Source of the DNA: Nageia nagi
Taxonomy: Eukaryota > Pinophyta
Assembly: GCA_050084985.1 (NCBI GenBank)
Contig: JBITNC010000001.1
Location: 185,504,001 to 185,568,000, forward strand
Length of the DNA stretch: 64,000 bases
Reading direction: 5' to 3'
The notes beneath the pieces were generated by a model that had not been told where the DNA came from, did no database searches, and saw only the letters and a program-made list of their open reading frames with translations. The translations under genes were made by a program, and so were the position numbers. Below are positions 36,085 through 47,540 of this stretch, in pieces (positions within the stretch are counted from its first letter, which is position 1; each line of letters opens with the position of its first letter).

Positions 36085-36275
36085 TGTGGTTAAGTCTATC
36101 TTACAAAGAATTGAGAGTAGACTGACCAAGTTTAAGTCCAATGTGATTGATGAGTGCATGGAGGAGCTTTCCATATGCAAGGGTATTTTTTTTATGTATA
36201 ATTTTAAGATATATTTAAGAGCATAGAGAGTAGTGTGCATTTGTATTTGTAGTAAATAAAATGTGCATTGCATCC
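36085..36275. repeat. segment S, copy 1
   Basis: This stretch (with GATTGATGAG, AAGGGTATTTTT, AGAGTAGTGTGCAT and TGCATTGCATCCTT) matches 37,345-37,550 in the same orientation with gaps. The identity of the source is unknown. Confidence 0.55.
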
Positions 36276-37027
36276 TTAAAACACCTATATCAACATAGTT
36301 TTGTGAGAGTAATATTAATATCATTTTGATGGGTATGTGATAAGATTTTATGATTGTGAAAGTATGAACAACAAAAGTCAATTACCTTCCAAAGTGGAGG
36401 TGGAGGTGGTCTTATGACCATCTATTTCTATCTCTATTAATATACAATTTTGATTACAAAGAGTGAATGTAATATCAAGCTATGTAATATCAAGAGGATT
36501 TACACACCTGTATAAACTTTATAAATCCCCTAGTTTGGTGTATTATTTGAGCATTGGGGGGGAAGAGTGGGTCACCATTAGGAAATGGTAAATATAACAT
36601 GATTCCTACCAGGGGGTTTTTAATATAAAGTTAAGTTATCAGTATATCCATAAGTATTTTATAGGAGGGGGGTAGGGATTATCTATTTATTATCAAATTG
36701 ATCATGAAATTATCTATTTAAATAATTGATTTCATGTCTATTAGCTATATATTTTAGAAAAAGGTTATCCATAAAATATAATTAACCACATATCATTTGT
36801 GTATCTCAAAACCTTTTCACCACTCCCTTATCTCCTCCTTCATTCTGCTTCCCTTCACATGTTGATCGAATTTTGTTATAGTTTTCTTATAGTGTGTATA
36901 TGTTAAGTGATTTTTGGTATGATCATTTTTTTTACTTTCAACTGATCTTACTTTGCATGTTACTTTTTCAAATAAATAATTTTTCACTCTATATTAGGAG
37001 TCATCATTTTGGGTGACTTTAAATAAT
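36276..37027. other. no gene seen
   Basis: No coherent protein on either strand. There are G-runs at 36,555-36,562 and 36,664-36,674, unusual in this AT-rich DNA. The sequence ends in AAT, the target duplication of the CACTA element. Confidence 0.6.
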
Positions 37028-37056
37028 CACTACTACATTTTAGTGATTTTGCATCA
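37028..37056 (+). repeat. left terminal inverted repeat of the CACTA element
   Basis: Starts CACTACTACATTTTAGTG. Differs from the right repeat at positions 9 and 25 only. Confidence 0.9.
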
Positions 37057-37147
37057 TACCATGCATCATAAAATTGTATTTTGACATCATGATGCAAGAT
37101 GCATCACTATTTTGCATGTCTACATCAATCTAGATAAAACCATTTTT

Positions 37148-37243
37148 TTGATGTATTATTTGATGAATTACTTGATGCATTATTTTACATATTGCTTGAT
37201 GCATTACTTGATGCATTATTTGATGTATTATTTGATCCATTTT
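37148..37243. repeat. 12-bp tandem array, eight units, subterminal in the CACTA element
   Basis: Eight consecutive 12-mers with consensus TTGATGCATTAT; the fourth (TTTACATATTGC) and eighth (TTGATCCATTTT) differ most. In CACTA elements such subterminal repeats are binding sites for the element's own DNA-binding protein. The Met/Tyr/Leu-rich frame at 37,112-37,309 is only a translation of the array. Confidence 0.9.
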
Positions 37244-37344
37244 AGTGCATCAAGCAATACATTAACTGATACATGGAATAGAAAAAAAAGGCATGAATCA
37301 TGCACATAGATCATGGCATGATCTACCATCAACCTTTGATGCAT

Positions 37345-37550
37345 TCCCTTGATCTACGATAGAGTTTTAATGTTGGGTATGATGCCATTGATGAGTAAAT
37401 GAAGGATATTTCCCTTTGTAAGTGTATTTTTAGGGATACAAGTTTACATTTTTCATGATACAGGTCTACAGGAGATGAAGACAAGTTAGAGAATGTATAT
37501 AGTAGTGTGTATATGAATTTTGTGGTAAGAAAATATACATTGCATGCTTC
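37345..37550. repeat. segment S, copy 2 (inside the CACTA element)
   Basis: Same orientation as 36,085-36,275, with shared phrases CATTGATGAG, AAGTGTATTTTT, ATAGTAGTGTG and CATTGCATGCTT. Followed by a 61-codon frame at 37,544-37,729 of unknown meaning. Confidence 0.55.
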
Positions 37551-37764
37551 AACCACTCACAAATTTAGTAGAGAAGGACCTCAAATTTTGGTGGATTTCC
37601 CATGAAGTTTTTGACTATATGCTCATGGAATATGATAATTTTAGGTTACCAAAGATACAACTTTCCTCAAAAAGCATTGAAACTATTTCACCAAATGTAG
37701 TAAACACCAGTAGTAGTCCAAATAAATGAATTCATCTTTCCTATCATCCTCAAATCATGCACTC

Positions 37765-37964
37765 AATTGAGAGATTTTAAAAAGGGTTTATACATATATC
37801 AAAGACTATTTAAAATAAAATTTTTATTGAATTTTATGGTTGTGAGTACCCTGTTAGAAATATATGCAAAATATGGAAGTGTAGAGAATACAAATAATTT
37901 TTTTGACAATATGCAAACCCTCATTCATGTAATTTTGATGCTATACATGATTATTTATACATAA
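37765..37964 (+). pseudogene. PPR fragment inside the CACTA element
   Basis: A 65-codon open stretch reads FKKGLYIYQRLFK, MVVSTLLEIYAKYGSVENTN, then FFDNM. This is the second half of an L/P-type PPR motif followed by the K-Y-G-S-[VI]-E core and the start of the next motif. It resembles the 35,990-35,880 motif of the minus-strand PPR pseudogene (LYIYQRIFK there). It lies wholly between the two terminal inverted repeats, so the transposon appears to carry a captured gene piece. Confidence 0.75.
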
Positions 37965-38124
37965 TATATAGAGTTAATGATTTGATGCTAATAACTTGAT
38001 ACATGATGCTATACTTGACATTGCAAATGACACTTTGTATGAAAGTACCCTTAGCCTCAATTGATGCATCATGAATTATGTAGTTTTTTTTTTGTTTAAA
38101 AATAATATTAATTAACACATTTCA

Positions 38125-38153
38125 TGATTCAAAATCACTAAAATATAGTAGTG
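38125..38153 (-). repeat. right terminal inverted repeat of the CACTA element
   Basis: The minus strand starts CACTACTATATTTTAGTG at 38,153. Confidence 0.9.
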
Positions 38154-38156
38154 AAT

Positions 38157-40085
38157 AGGAGATAAGGGTTTCAATTGGCAAATTTCTATATTACAATACT
38201 TTTAGATGATGATATCAAGGGATAAAACTACTAAGGGGTATAAAAATTGATTCAATATTTTAAAATAAAAAGGTATATTTTAAAAAATGGTTATTATTCA
38301 TTATATAGGATTTTACCATGAGGGGTTTAATAAATTAAAAGAGAAGTTGGTATATTTTAAAAATAGGGGATTTTTTAAGAAGCATATGGATGCAAGTGTT
38401 ATGAAGTATTTCTACTAAGTGACCCCTATGGCTTTGAGGATGCATATCAAGGAAAGCCATGTATCATAATTGCACTCATACTCCTCATAATGATCATAAT
38501 CATCCACATCCATCCATCCTAACCCCAATCTTAAAACGTTTACAAGCCCACCTACCCACAAAAATTTCACTAGCCTGCCCAAATTTTATAAGAGCCATAT
38601 ATATATCAATATTTTTAAAGGGAAGGACATTTAATATGTTTTTTTTAAGAGGTATTTTTTTCTTACCACCTTATGATTTATGGTGGAGGGTTAAAACCAC
38701 CCATAAAACCCACCACCAAAACCACATATACTGGTAGCTTATGCCCACCCCCTTAAATCCACTTTAAATTGGTCACCACCAAAGACCTTTTTTGGTCTAG
38801 TATATATATATTAAAAAGATTAATTTATACTTATAACATATTTACATATCAAAATAGATAAAATTCATATTTTATTGAAAAATTGAAAAAGAAAATTAAG
38901 GACCTACAACTTGAAGTATAAAACTTAAAAGTCAACCACCAAAAGGAGCTATAAGTGAAGGATAACAAGATTTTTATGTTAAAGTAAATAATGGAATAAT
39001 AAATCAACAAAAATATCTTCAAGATATATAATATAATTGTAGATAAAGATAATGCAATCTTATAACTATCATTTTAGATAGAAAACATGGAACAAAGCTA
39101 TAGTTGAATAACCATGAGTGTAGATCTAGGTTTAGGAGTTAATCTAGGTATATCTATCACATTGTTGCATCAAACTTGTGATGTCCCCATGTATTCCTTT
39201 TTAATATGTGTTGATATATGTACTCATTTTGTATCTAAATATGAATACAAAAATCTCTCTTTTGGTATCACATGTTATTATAAGAAGGTTGCACTCATTT
39301 TTTTGTCATGTTTAACACAACAATAAGGATAAAATGCTTAAAGTATTTCTTCAAATCAATTTTCACTAAGAATAATACTAATCAATCAATTTATATATCA
39401 ATTTAATTTCAATTATTAATTCAAGTAATGATCACACTAAGTAATAATACTCATAATCATAATTTCTAATAACTTCATACAATTTTCCATGATTGTCCCA
39501 TCAAATTCAATAATAATCAATTTTATTTTTGTGAATAAAGTTCTAAATATCTATTATAATAGTCCTTAGGTCATCTTAATTAAGTTCATTTAATAATTAG
39601 TTTACTTAGAGTGGTACAACAACACACCAAAATAAGAAAAATGCGCTAAATATTTTTATTTTCTCATAACAATAGCCATGAGATTATAACAAAATGACCT
39701 TAATTTAACAACATCAAAGAAAAATAACTTAATTTCATTAATAATACTTTTTAGGAATACCCTTCTTAGGATTTCCTTGAAGCATAGGCATACAATAAAG
39801 ATAAATTTCATAAAGCACATCAAATATGTATAATTCATATCATCAACATAATCCATTTACAGTATTTTACATAATTATAGTTCGAATGTAGTGTGGTAAC
39901 ACATAAGTAATGCATCCATGTATCATTTTGTTAAATAAAAGAAATTTAAATTTTTTCTCTAGATTCAACTTCATTCATCACTTTAAAAAAGAGAAACGAA
40001 TAATAGTAGAACAAACACAAATAAAAAAAATAACAAACCTAAGGGATACTCCAAATACCATCCCTATATAACATAAGATCATGTC
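38157..40085. other. no gene seen
   Basis: Short chance frames only (for example 38,459-38,737 plus, His/Pro-rich; 39,656-39,856 minus). A C-rich stretch at 38,490-38,760 with ACCACC and CCCACC phrases stands out by composition. No structural RNA or transposon edges were found. Confidence 0.55.
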
Positions 40086-42110
40086 TATATACATAGGTAT
40101 CTTAATGTATGAAAGATAATAACATGTCATCCTCCTTTTCCTTAAAATTTTATGGGAAAGGATTCTTGTAAATACCTAGATTTTAGTTTTTTGGATGCAA
40201 TGAATCATTTCTTTCTTTCACTTTATCATCAAACATGAATTTTTGTTCCTCGTATAGGTCTTGAATCATATGCCTCAAGGTCATAGAATCCTTTGTTAAA
40301 TGGTCAAGAGAATGATGCAAATTGCAAAAGTAATCATAACTAAATCCTTTAGTAATACCATTAGAAAACTTTTTCTCTTTTACTAGAGGTAATTCAATAA
40401 GTTTTATTTAGACTAAGGTGTTCAATAAGTAATCAATATCTTCTAAAAATGGAGTGATGTTTTTCAATGTGAGCATGGATGATTTTTTCAATCTTTGTAA
40501 CCACTTATTCTCTCTTTTGAGCCAAAAATTATATTTTTTTGTCTTTTCTTTTTCAACTATATTCTATTTATCCCATTTTTGAATTCCTAATCTAATTAAG
40601 GCTACTTCTTTGGTCACCATCTTTTCAAGTAGATCTTGGAATGATAAATCTAAGTGTAGGAAAAATTGATCCTTACATTTAGGAAAAATAGACCCCATCA
40701 AAATATTCTTTTTATTACTTTCTCCTATATTTATCAAGTTTACAACCTTTACCCATCCTTTGATAAAATTGTAAAGGGACTTATTTGCTTTTTTCTTGAA
40801 GTTATAGATATCTCTTAATATCAATTTCAATTAAATGTGTATTTTATATCTCTCTATATTTTATTTTATCAAATTCTTAAAACTATAATTTATCCCATGG
40901 GGTAAACTCATAAACCATTTAAATTCATTCTTTTCAAGACTAAATGGGAATAATTTAGTCATCAACTCATCATCATGAGCACGATAAACATTTTCTACTT
41001 CAAATAACCTCAAATGATCAATTTGATATAAAAATTATTTACACTTTGTAAATTGAATTTAATTTTTAGCATCATATCTCCTATTTTGAATTCATTTATA
41101 TAATGGAATATGATCCTAGATTTCATCTACAACACCACACTTTTTACCCTACTATTCTATAATCTTGTTCAATCTATCCAATTGTTCTTTTACTAATTGT
41201 TAATATCTTAACTTTTTTGGGATTTTGATTTTGAAATATTTTATTGAGGTAAAACCTTATGCTTTTATTTAGCATATGTATGGGATTTAACCCACCTTAT
41301 TTTCTCTTATTTATAATCCAAGGGTATATGATCAAACCTTATAATTTTTTGTAACCTTTCATAATTCAATTCATCTAGCAACTTTTGAACTATATATAAT
41401 TTTTATATGGATAATACATATTGAATTAAACATCAAAATATAAAATATATATTTCTTGAAATTGGATCTCATGGTGCTAATTTGACCAACTACGTGTTAC
41501 TTTCATGACACTAGTATTAGTTGCATTAATCATAGCTTCATAATTAGTATTTTTAATACTTTCTTTTCTAATCCTTTCAATTTATGATTTTTGATCATCC
41601 TCTTGATTTTATTGAGCTTTTTATTTAATATTGTAATAATTTTCTTAATCCTCAAATTCAATGTATATCAATTTATCTTCATTACAATCCTCAATCTTAA
41701 CATAATCCTCTTCTTTGAATTGTTCATGTCTAGGTTGATTATATTCTTGTTCAATATATTTTCAAAGGGCTAAATTTTCCTCTTGAATCTAAGAATTAAT
41801 CCTTTCAATGAGAACATCATTAATACATGTATTTAGCTACCCTTGAATTGTCTCACCTCCATGATAAAAAGGACCCCCATTCTAATCTAAAATTAACCTA
41901 AATCTATTGTGTTAAGCATTTATGTAATCATTTTTGATAACTTAAGTGTGTCAGTAATCCCTAGTATATTATTGCATAACATATATGTATCAATTAGATC
42001 ATATTTGTTTGACATAGGTACATTATATGCATGAGATTGCTGTTGTGAAACTACTTTAGGAAAACATTGTTGGATCTCTTCATTAGCTACATGGTTCTTG
42101 TTTGGGTTAT
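40086..42110 (-). pseudogene. isolated gypsy gag, broken
   Basis: On the minus strand an N-terminal part (ETIQG and NINS... EYNQPRHEQFKEEDYVKIED, about 41,860-41,640) is Gln/Glu-rich. A central capsid part has FEVENVYRAHDDELMTKLFP and FKWFMSLPHGINY (about 41,010-40,880) and the open piece 40,830-40,564 (KKKANKSLYNFIKGWVKVVN, PKCKDQFF). A worn zinc knuckle follows at about 40,330-40,270 (YDYFCNLHHSLDHLTKDS). No protease or RT follows, so the element is truncated near 40,090. Most stops fall where Gln is expected. Confidence 0.75.
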
Positions 42111-42120
42111 GTGATGCAAT

Positions 42121-43443
42121 TATAACACCTTATGAATTCAATATTTAAATCAATTCATGTAAATCCAATGGATTATCATGGTAGAATTAATTCATAAAAT
42201 TTTATAGCCTATGGCTATCCAAGACTCATCACATACAAATTTAACACACTCATACTACAAGTGCATGTGGAAATACAATTACACACCATCAAACACACAA
42301 AATGATGTATATAAATATTTACCTTGGAGATCCTTGTAGAAAGAACTTTCTAAAAGTGTCAATCCTCCATATAATGGTCCATCTCACTCTTAAAATTAAC
42401 TTCTCATATTTTTACAATAACCACATCTATATGTTCCAAGCAATAGATGCTAAGTTTACCACTAACTCAACATGCTCTCCCATAATATGTATTTTCACCT
42501 ACACATCATGAGATCCATCTCAACACAATCATATGACTAATAATTCCATCTATAAGAGATCATAAGAATGATATCAATGAACATTCTTCAATTATTGAAT
42601 GTTTCATGGGATATCTCTCAATATCATCTCATCCATGCTATCTCCTTTCTATGGGTACACACATCCATGAAACTCACTAAAATAAATTCCTCAATAAAAC
42701 TTCTCTCTCACCTGTCTCCATCCAAGATGCAACTCTTATATATGGAATTAGAAATATTATTTTTCTCCTTCATGCTGTCTTTATAATTTACTCTATAAGA
42801 GGTCTTTGTAATCATACTATCTTATTTCTTGAATAGTGAAAAATTCAAGCATGGGAAAACCATCTATAATCTTCCTAGATTTTTCCTAAAATTATTTTCT
42901 TTTGGAAAATATTCTCTCATAGTAATTGCATCTCCTAGGAATTATTTCTCCTCTCTTGGGAGATTCTCCTTTTCATAATATTAACTTTTTCATTCTCCAT
43001 AAAACCCATTTTTAATTTGTTAAGAGGTTAAAATGGAAGATATGGTTACAAAAAAAATATTTTCTCTAGCAAAATAATTTATCCTTTTTCTCAACATCAC
43101 AAACCAATTCATTCTACCATTTAATCTTTAATTTAAATAATAATTAATTGAGGAAACTAAATTTAATTAATAATAATTAAACATTGCTATTATATGACCA
43201 TAATTTATGTCCTTCCTTAAAACTCCCAAAACTACATGGGAATAATACATAGGTTTGTTTTAACCACCTTAAGGTTTAACAACTAAAAATATACAAAAAT
43301 ACCCAAATTATACCATATATGAGGTGCCATAAATTAAATAATACATGTGGCATAGTAGTAAGGTGCAATCAATGGGATTTGAACAACACTATTCATTAGT
43401 GGATGACATCATCACCACATAACAATCTCCAAGGTGGAAAGCA
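42121..43443 (+). mobile_element. LTR-like block next to the gag remnant (orientation uncertain)
   Basis: The left edge TATAACACCTTATG resembles the common LTR start TGTAACACC. The right edge is followed by TTGGTATCAAATCTC at 43,444-43,458, a fair match to a tRNA-Met primer site on the plus strand. That would make it a plus-strand 5' LTR. However, it also sits directly upstream of the minus-strand gag and has a minus-strand TATATAAG near 42,736, so it could belong to that element instead. Confidence 0.35.
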
Positions 43444-43458
43444 TTGGTATCAAATCTC
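43444..43458 (+). other. possible tRNA-Met-type primer-binding site
   Basis: TTGGTATCAAATCTC; the first nine bases of TGGTATCAGAGC are nearly intact but the end is not. Confidence 0.35.
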
Positions 43459-45029
43459 AAGGTTGGTGTTCTTCTCCATGCATGCATTTTCAAAAATATT
43501 ACACAATTTCTTCATGTTGGCATTGTCAGTACCCTCACTTAGCATGTGTTCATGAGTTCCAAAAATTAATTTTTAAATGGTATTTTAGATATTTTGAAAT
43601 CTTGGTATTTTTAAATACAATATTCAAACTTCAAAGTTGTACAATTACCAACATCAAATTTAGGTATTTTGGTATTTGAATTCCCATTTAAAATTTTATG
43701 AAGTTGGTGGAGAAGTTTTTTGATATGAAGGGAAAAATAAAAAAATTGAGATAGGTATATTATTTTAGATCTAATTCCTATTTTGGATCAAGAATTACAT
43801 CCTTATTTATTTTCATACCTCTTTTGTTCAATTTTTTTCTTTTTCATCTTTGATTGCTGTAGATCTTCTTCTTCATGTTTGGTATATCCATTATAATAGT
43901 AATCACGTGCATACCTATCATTATCATTAGGATTAAGTTGAGATTATTTTGCTAAATTTATTTCACTCCTCAATGTGATCTCTATAGGATATTTTAACCT
44001 TGAAGATTTCCTTGACCTTTTTATGATCTGAAATGGATTATGAGTCATTTTGAAGGTGAAAAATGAAGTCTCTATTTTTGAATATTTTAGTGATATATGT
44101 CAAAGATCTTATCTCCAAAATTCTATCTATTCAAAGGATGAAGAAAATGGAGCTATGGTTTGTAAGTTATGGCTTTTCAAAATTTGAAGTTAAATATGAA
44201 AAAATGCAAAATATGCATGAAAGGCTCTATTGGTGGACTCATTAGGATAATATCATGTTGATTGAAAGATTAAAATTTGTATCATTGATACCTTGTATTA
44301 TATTGAACATATTGTTAAAATTTCAAGTAATTTGGATAAAATAATGAAAATTTATGACACTTTCAAAATAGTAAATTCTCATTCTGCATTCATAAGTCAA
44401 ATTTTGATAGCTATCAGCTAGAAATCTATGTTAGAGACCAACTTAATGGTAATTTTGGGAGAAACTATTAAGGAGTTAAAGCATGAAATTTGGATAAATT
44501 AAAATAAATATATATAAGAACACTTGTATGAAATTTTATGAAATTTATAATTATGGTCATGAAGTTGTGGTTGTGACAAAATGGCACTAGAAGTAGTTTT
44601 GATAGTTTTGGAAAATCCAAAAAAATAGGAGAATATAACCATTTGAGCCCAAAACAATGCTATAAGATGCTAAAAGAGAATATTTTTGTTGTAAAGAGGA
44701 GTGAAAATAATAAATTGGAGATAAATACCAAGATGTGGCATATTTTATTATTGTGTTCAAAATCTTCTAAAGGAGGAAAAATGGTAAATATCATGTTTAT
44801 CACCTTGATAACTAAATCTTCTAAAATTGTAATCCCTTATTCTTATAAAGGGGAGCATGGAAATTGGAAATGGGTTAATTATTGTAGTGTGGATTTCCTC
44901 TAAAGGGGATTGTACTAGTATAGGTTTGTAAAAATGTAGAATACTCCATGTTATTGTAAACTCTATGGAAAATAAGAAAACCATGAGAGTAATATTGGAG
45001 GTGCATTTCAAGTTTGGATAGAAAAGACC
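43459..45029. other. no recognisable gene
   Basis: Purine-rich on the plus strand from about 43,680, with phrases such as TGGAGATAAAT and GGAGGAAAAATGG. It could be the leader of an LTR element or a decayed LTR. Overlapping frames on both strands at 44,643-45,080 show no similarity. Confidence 0.45.
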
Positions 45030-45120
45030 ATGGAAGAAATCATAGGAATGGAAGGAGAATAAAATAATGGAAGAAATCATAGGAATGGAAGGAGAAGAAA
45101 ATAATGGAAAAAATCATTTC
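45030..45120 (+). repeat. 37-bp tandem repeat, about 2.4 copies
   Basis: Units starting ATGGAAGAAATCATAGGAAT at 45,030 and 45,067, and a shortened one at 45,104. The first two differ at very few positions. Confidence 0.9.
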
Positions 45121-47220
45121 CATATAAGAAGGCAAGCATGGATGAGATCATTTCCATGGAGCAAGAAGTGGATGACAAAATCACCATGATGCAAAGAAAG
45201 AGACAAGGGGTAGTTTCAAATATGTCAACCCAAGGATAGAGATATGGGATTATACTTATGGGATCTCATTGAGAAGATATTTGTCTTCAAGAAAGGGATT
45301 CAATAGTGACCTAAAATTATCAAGTGATTTAGTTTTGTGTGAAGCAAAAAAGATCATTCAAAGGACATTGTTAAAAGGGTACCTACAATAATGGATTGTT
45401 ATTTGCTAGATGTAGACCACATTAATCAAACCAAGGTAACTATGTGTATACATCATGTTGTGTATTTTTTTTGGCATTTTTATTTCCACAAGTACTAAAT
45501 TGAAAGAAGTGTGAGATCCAAAATAAATCCTAAGGGGTTTATGAATTATTTTCTAACCAATAGAGAAGTATTCATGGATTGGATTTAACTATCAATATCT
45601 AAAGTATTTACAATATACTATCAATCATATCCAAAAATCCTAGGGGTTTTTAGCACAACTAATGAAATTATCAATGAAGGTATGGTAGAAATGTCAAGTT
45701 CACCATTTTTTAGATACTAAAATATTGATTTTAGTCAATATTTTAATATATATGTTTAATAAAATAAAATAACCAAATAAATGAAAAGTATCAATAATAT
45801 TACTCAAAATACCTAATGTATTTATGATCTAGAATTACTAAAATCTGAAAGGAAATGTACTAAAAACTATTATTTATCTTCTCTAAATGGATCATAGCCT
45901 AAATTTGAATCAAATGGAGTTACAATAATCTATGTCTGAAGTTTGGTCATTCTTTCTTCATAACCATTAGGCATTAGTGTACCAAATTAGGTCTCTTATA
46001 CAATAAGGCACCCCCATACTCTTAACATTGAAGCCAAACTCAAAGATGTTCATTGATAGATCTTTTTAAGATGTCAAACTTGAACTACAATATCATAATT
46101 AGGGAATATAATTATAAGAAATGATGGTGCAAATCCAAATTCGATAGGTGATGATGAGAACCACCAATTATATAATGCATTATTTTCTTTATCAAGGTCT
46201 AGATATGATCTAAATACATCCTTACTCACTTTTATAGATGAACATTCCACCATGGGCTAAGTCTACTTGCTTAGCATTTTGTGGACCTATCACCAAAAAA
46301 TATAGAAAGGAGTGAAATGCACTTTTTTTAACAAACATGCCTTAAATACAATAATAAATAAATTATGCTAATTAGATACCTAAAATAGATTTTTTTAATA
46401 AATAAAAATCATATTTAGGTGGTAATAATTTTCCTATTCTAGGTATGGGTGAGGGATCTTAAATTGTATCCTTTTATATACTTTTTATTACATGAAGACT
46501 TGTGCTTATATATATACCATATCTAAGGCCTCAATTTAACTATTTTTATACACCTAACTTTACATATGTCTTCTGAGAGTATACACACTTAGCAAAGAAT
46601 AAGAGTTGTTATATGATTTTTATAGAACCTAAACATAATGTATATGGCCTAAAATCACTAAGGGTTAAAAAATAATTAAGAAAAAGAAAGAAATTAAGAG
46701 ATTAAAATTAGTATTTTAGCTAAAAATTCTACAAACCTAACCCTTAGGTGAGAATTAAAAAGTCTCATCATGGTTTTCAAAGATATTTTCTTGTAAAAAT
46801 AATCTGATTAAATATTTATCAATTTCAAATCCAAATCTTACTATAGGAAAAAATTAAATTTAACTTAGCCTTACCTAATTATTGTAAATTTTACCAAGTA
46901 CAAAACAAATATATTATGATATGGAATATTTATACATATATAACCAACTAGATCTCATGTACTGACAAAAACTCACAAGGATATAGTAATAATCCTAATA
47001 GATTGGTCTTAAGAGATTTATGATTAGATTTGGATAAACATACTAATAATATAATATTCCTAAAACTCACCCTTATTACATCAATCTCTAATTGAATCTA
47101 GGTGCACTAAAAAATATTTGATGAACATATTCATTCATTCATCAATATACCATTTATAAATAGTGACTTACATGACTATTTATGATTAGCAATAGTGTAA
47201 CTTACCTTACTATGATTCTT
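45121..47220. other. no gene seen
   Basis: AT-rich sequence with no coherent frame on either strand and no clear repeat edges. Confidence 0.55.
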
Positions 47221-47224
47221 CATT

Positions 47225-47540
47225 TGACTATGGATAGGGACATACTTAGCCATACATGATTTAATTATGCAACTAGATAGGGACACATATGATATTCATG
47301 GAATGAAGGATAGGGAAAAATACTTCTATCCTAAGTTGTACAATAAATGAGGATAGGAACAAATACATATATCTAACATCAAATATATGAACATTGACAC
47401 ACATTTGTTCATAATCATTATGATTGGGGATACACACATAAAATCATAATCATAATATGTGATTAGGGATAAATACATCCAATCATGTATATCAACTTAT
47501 GAATAGATATAAACACATCCATTCACTTTTTTCTTATCAA
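47225..47540. repeat. degenerate minisatellite with GATAGGGACA-type phrases
   Basis: Phrases such as GGATAGGGACATA, AGATAGGGACACA, GGATAGGAACAAA, GATTGGGGATACACA, GATTAGGGATAAATA and AATAGATATAAACACATCC follow one another every 40-70 bases, with ATCAT and ATGATT phrases between. The period is not exact. Confidence 0.55.

Larger units (their letters stand above)
37028..38153. mobile_element. non-autonomous CACTA-type DNA transposon, 1,126 bp
   Basis: It has 29-bp terminal inverted repeats that agree at 27 positions and begin CACTACTA, the hallmark of the CACTA (En/Spm) superfamily. The flanking three bases are AAT on both sides (37,025-37,027 and 38,154-38,156), the 3-bp target duplication this superfamily makes. 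The left subterminal region holds a 12-bp periodic array and inverted copies of its ATGCATCA core, which is also usual for CACTA elements. There is no transposase, so it would depend on one in trans. Inside lie segment S copy 2 and a PPR fragment. Well-preserved ends suggest it is younger than its surroundings. Confidence 0.85.

Noticed and set aside
37148-37243. 12-bp array as a possible CRISPR array
   Set aside because: Units are contiguous with no spacers, in a plant-type sequence, inside a transposon with clear ends.
37112-37309. Plus-strand Met/Tyr/Leu-rich open frame
   Set aside because: It is the 12-bp array of the CACTA element read as codons.
41591-41773. Very hydrophobic plus-strand frame
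   Set aside because: Antisense of the Gln/Glu-rich gag N-terminus on the minus strand.
44643-45080. Overlapping open frames on both strands
   Set aside because: No recognisable motif on either strand; one frame covers a tandem repeat.
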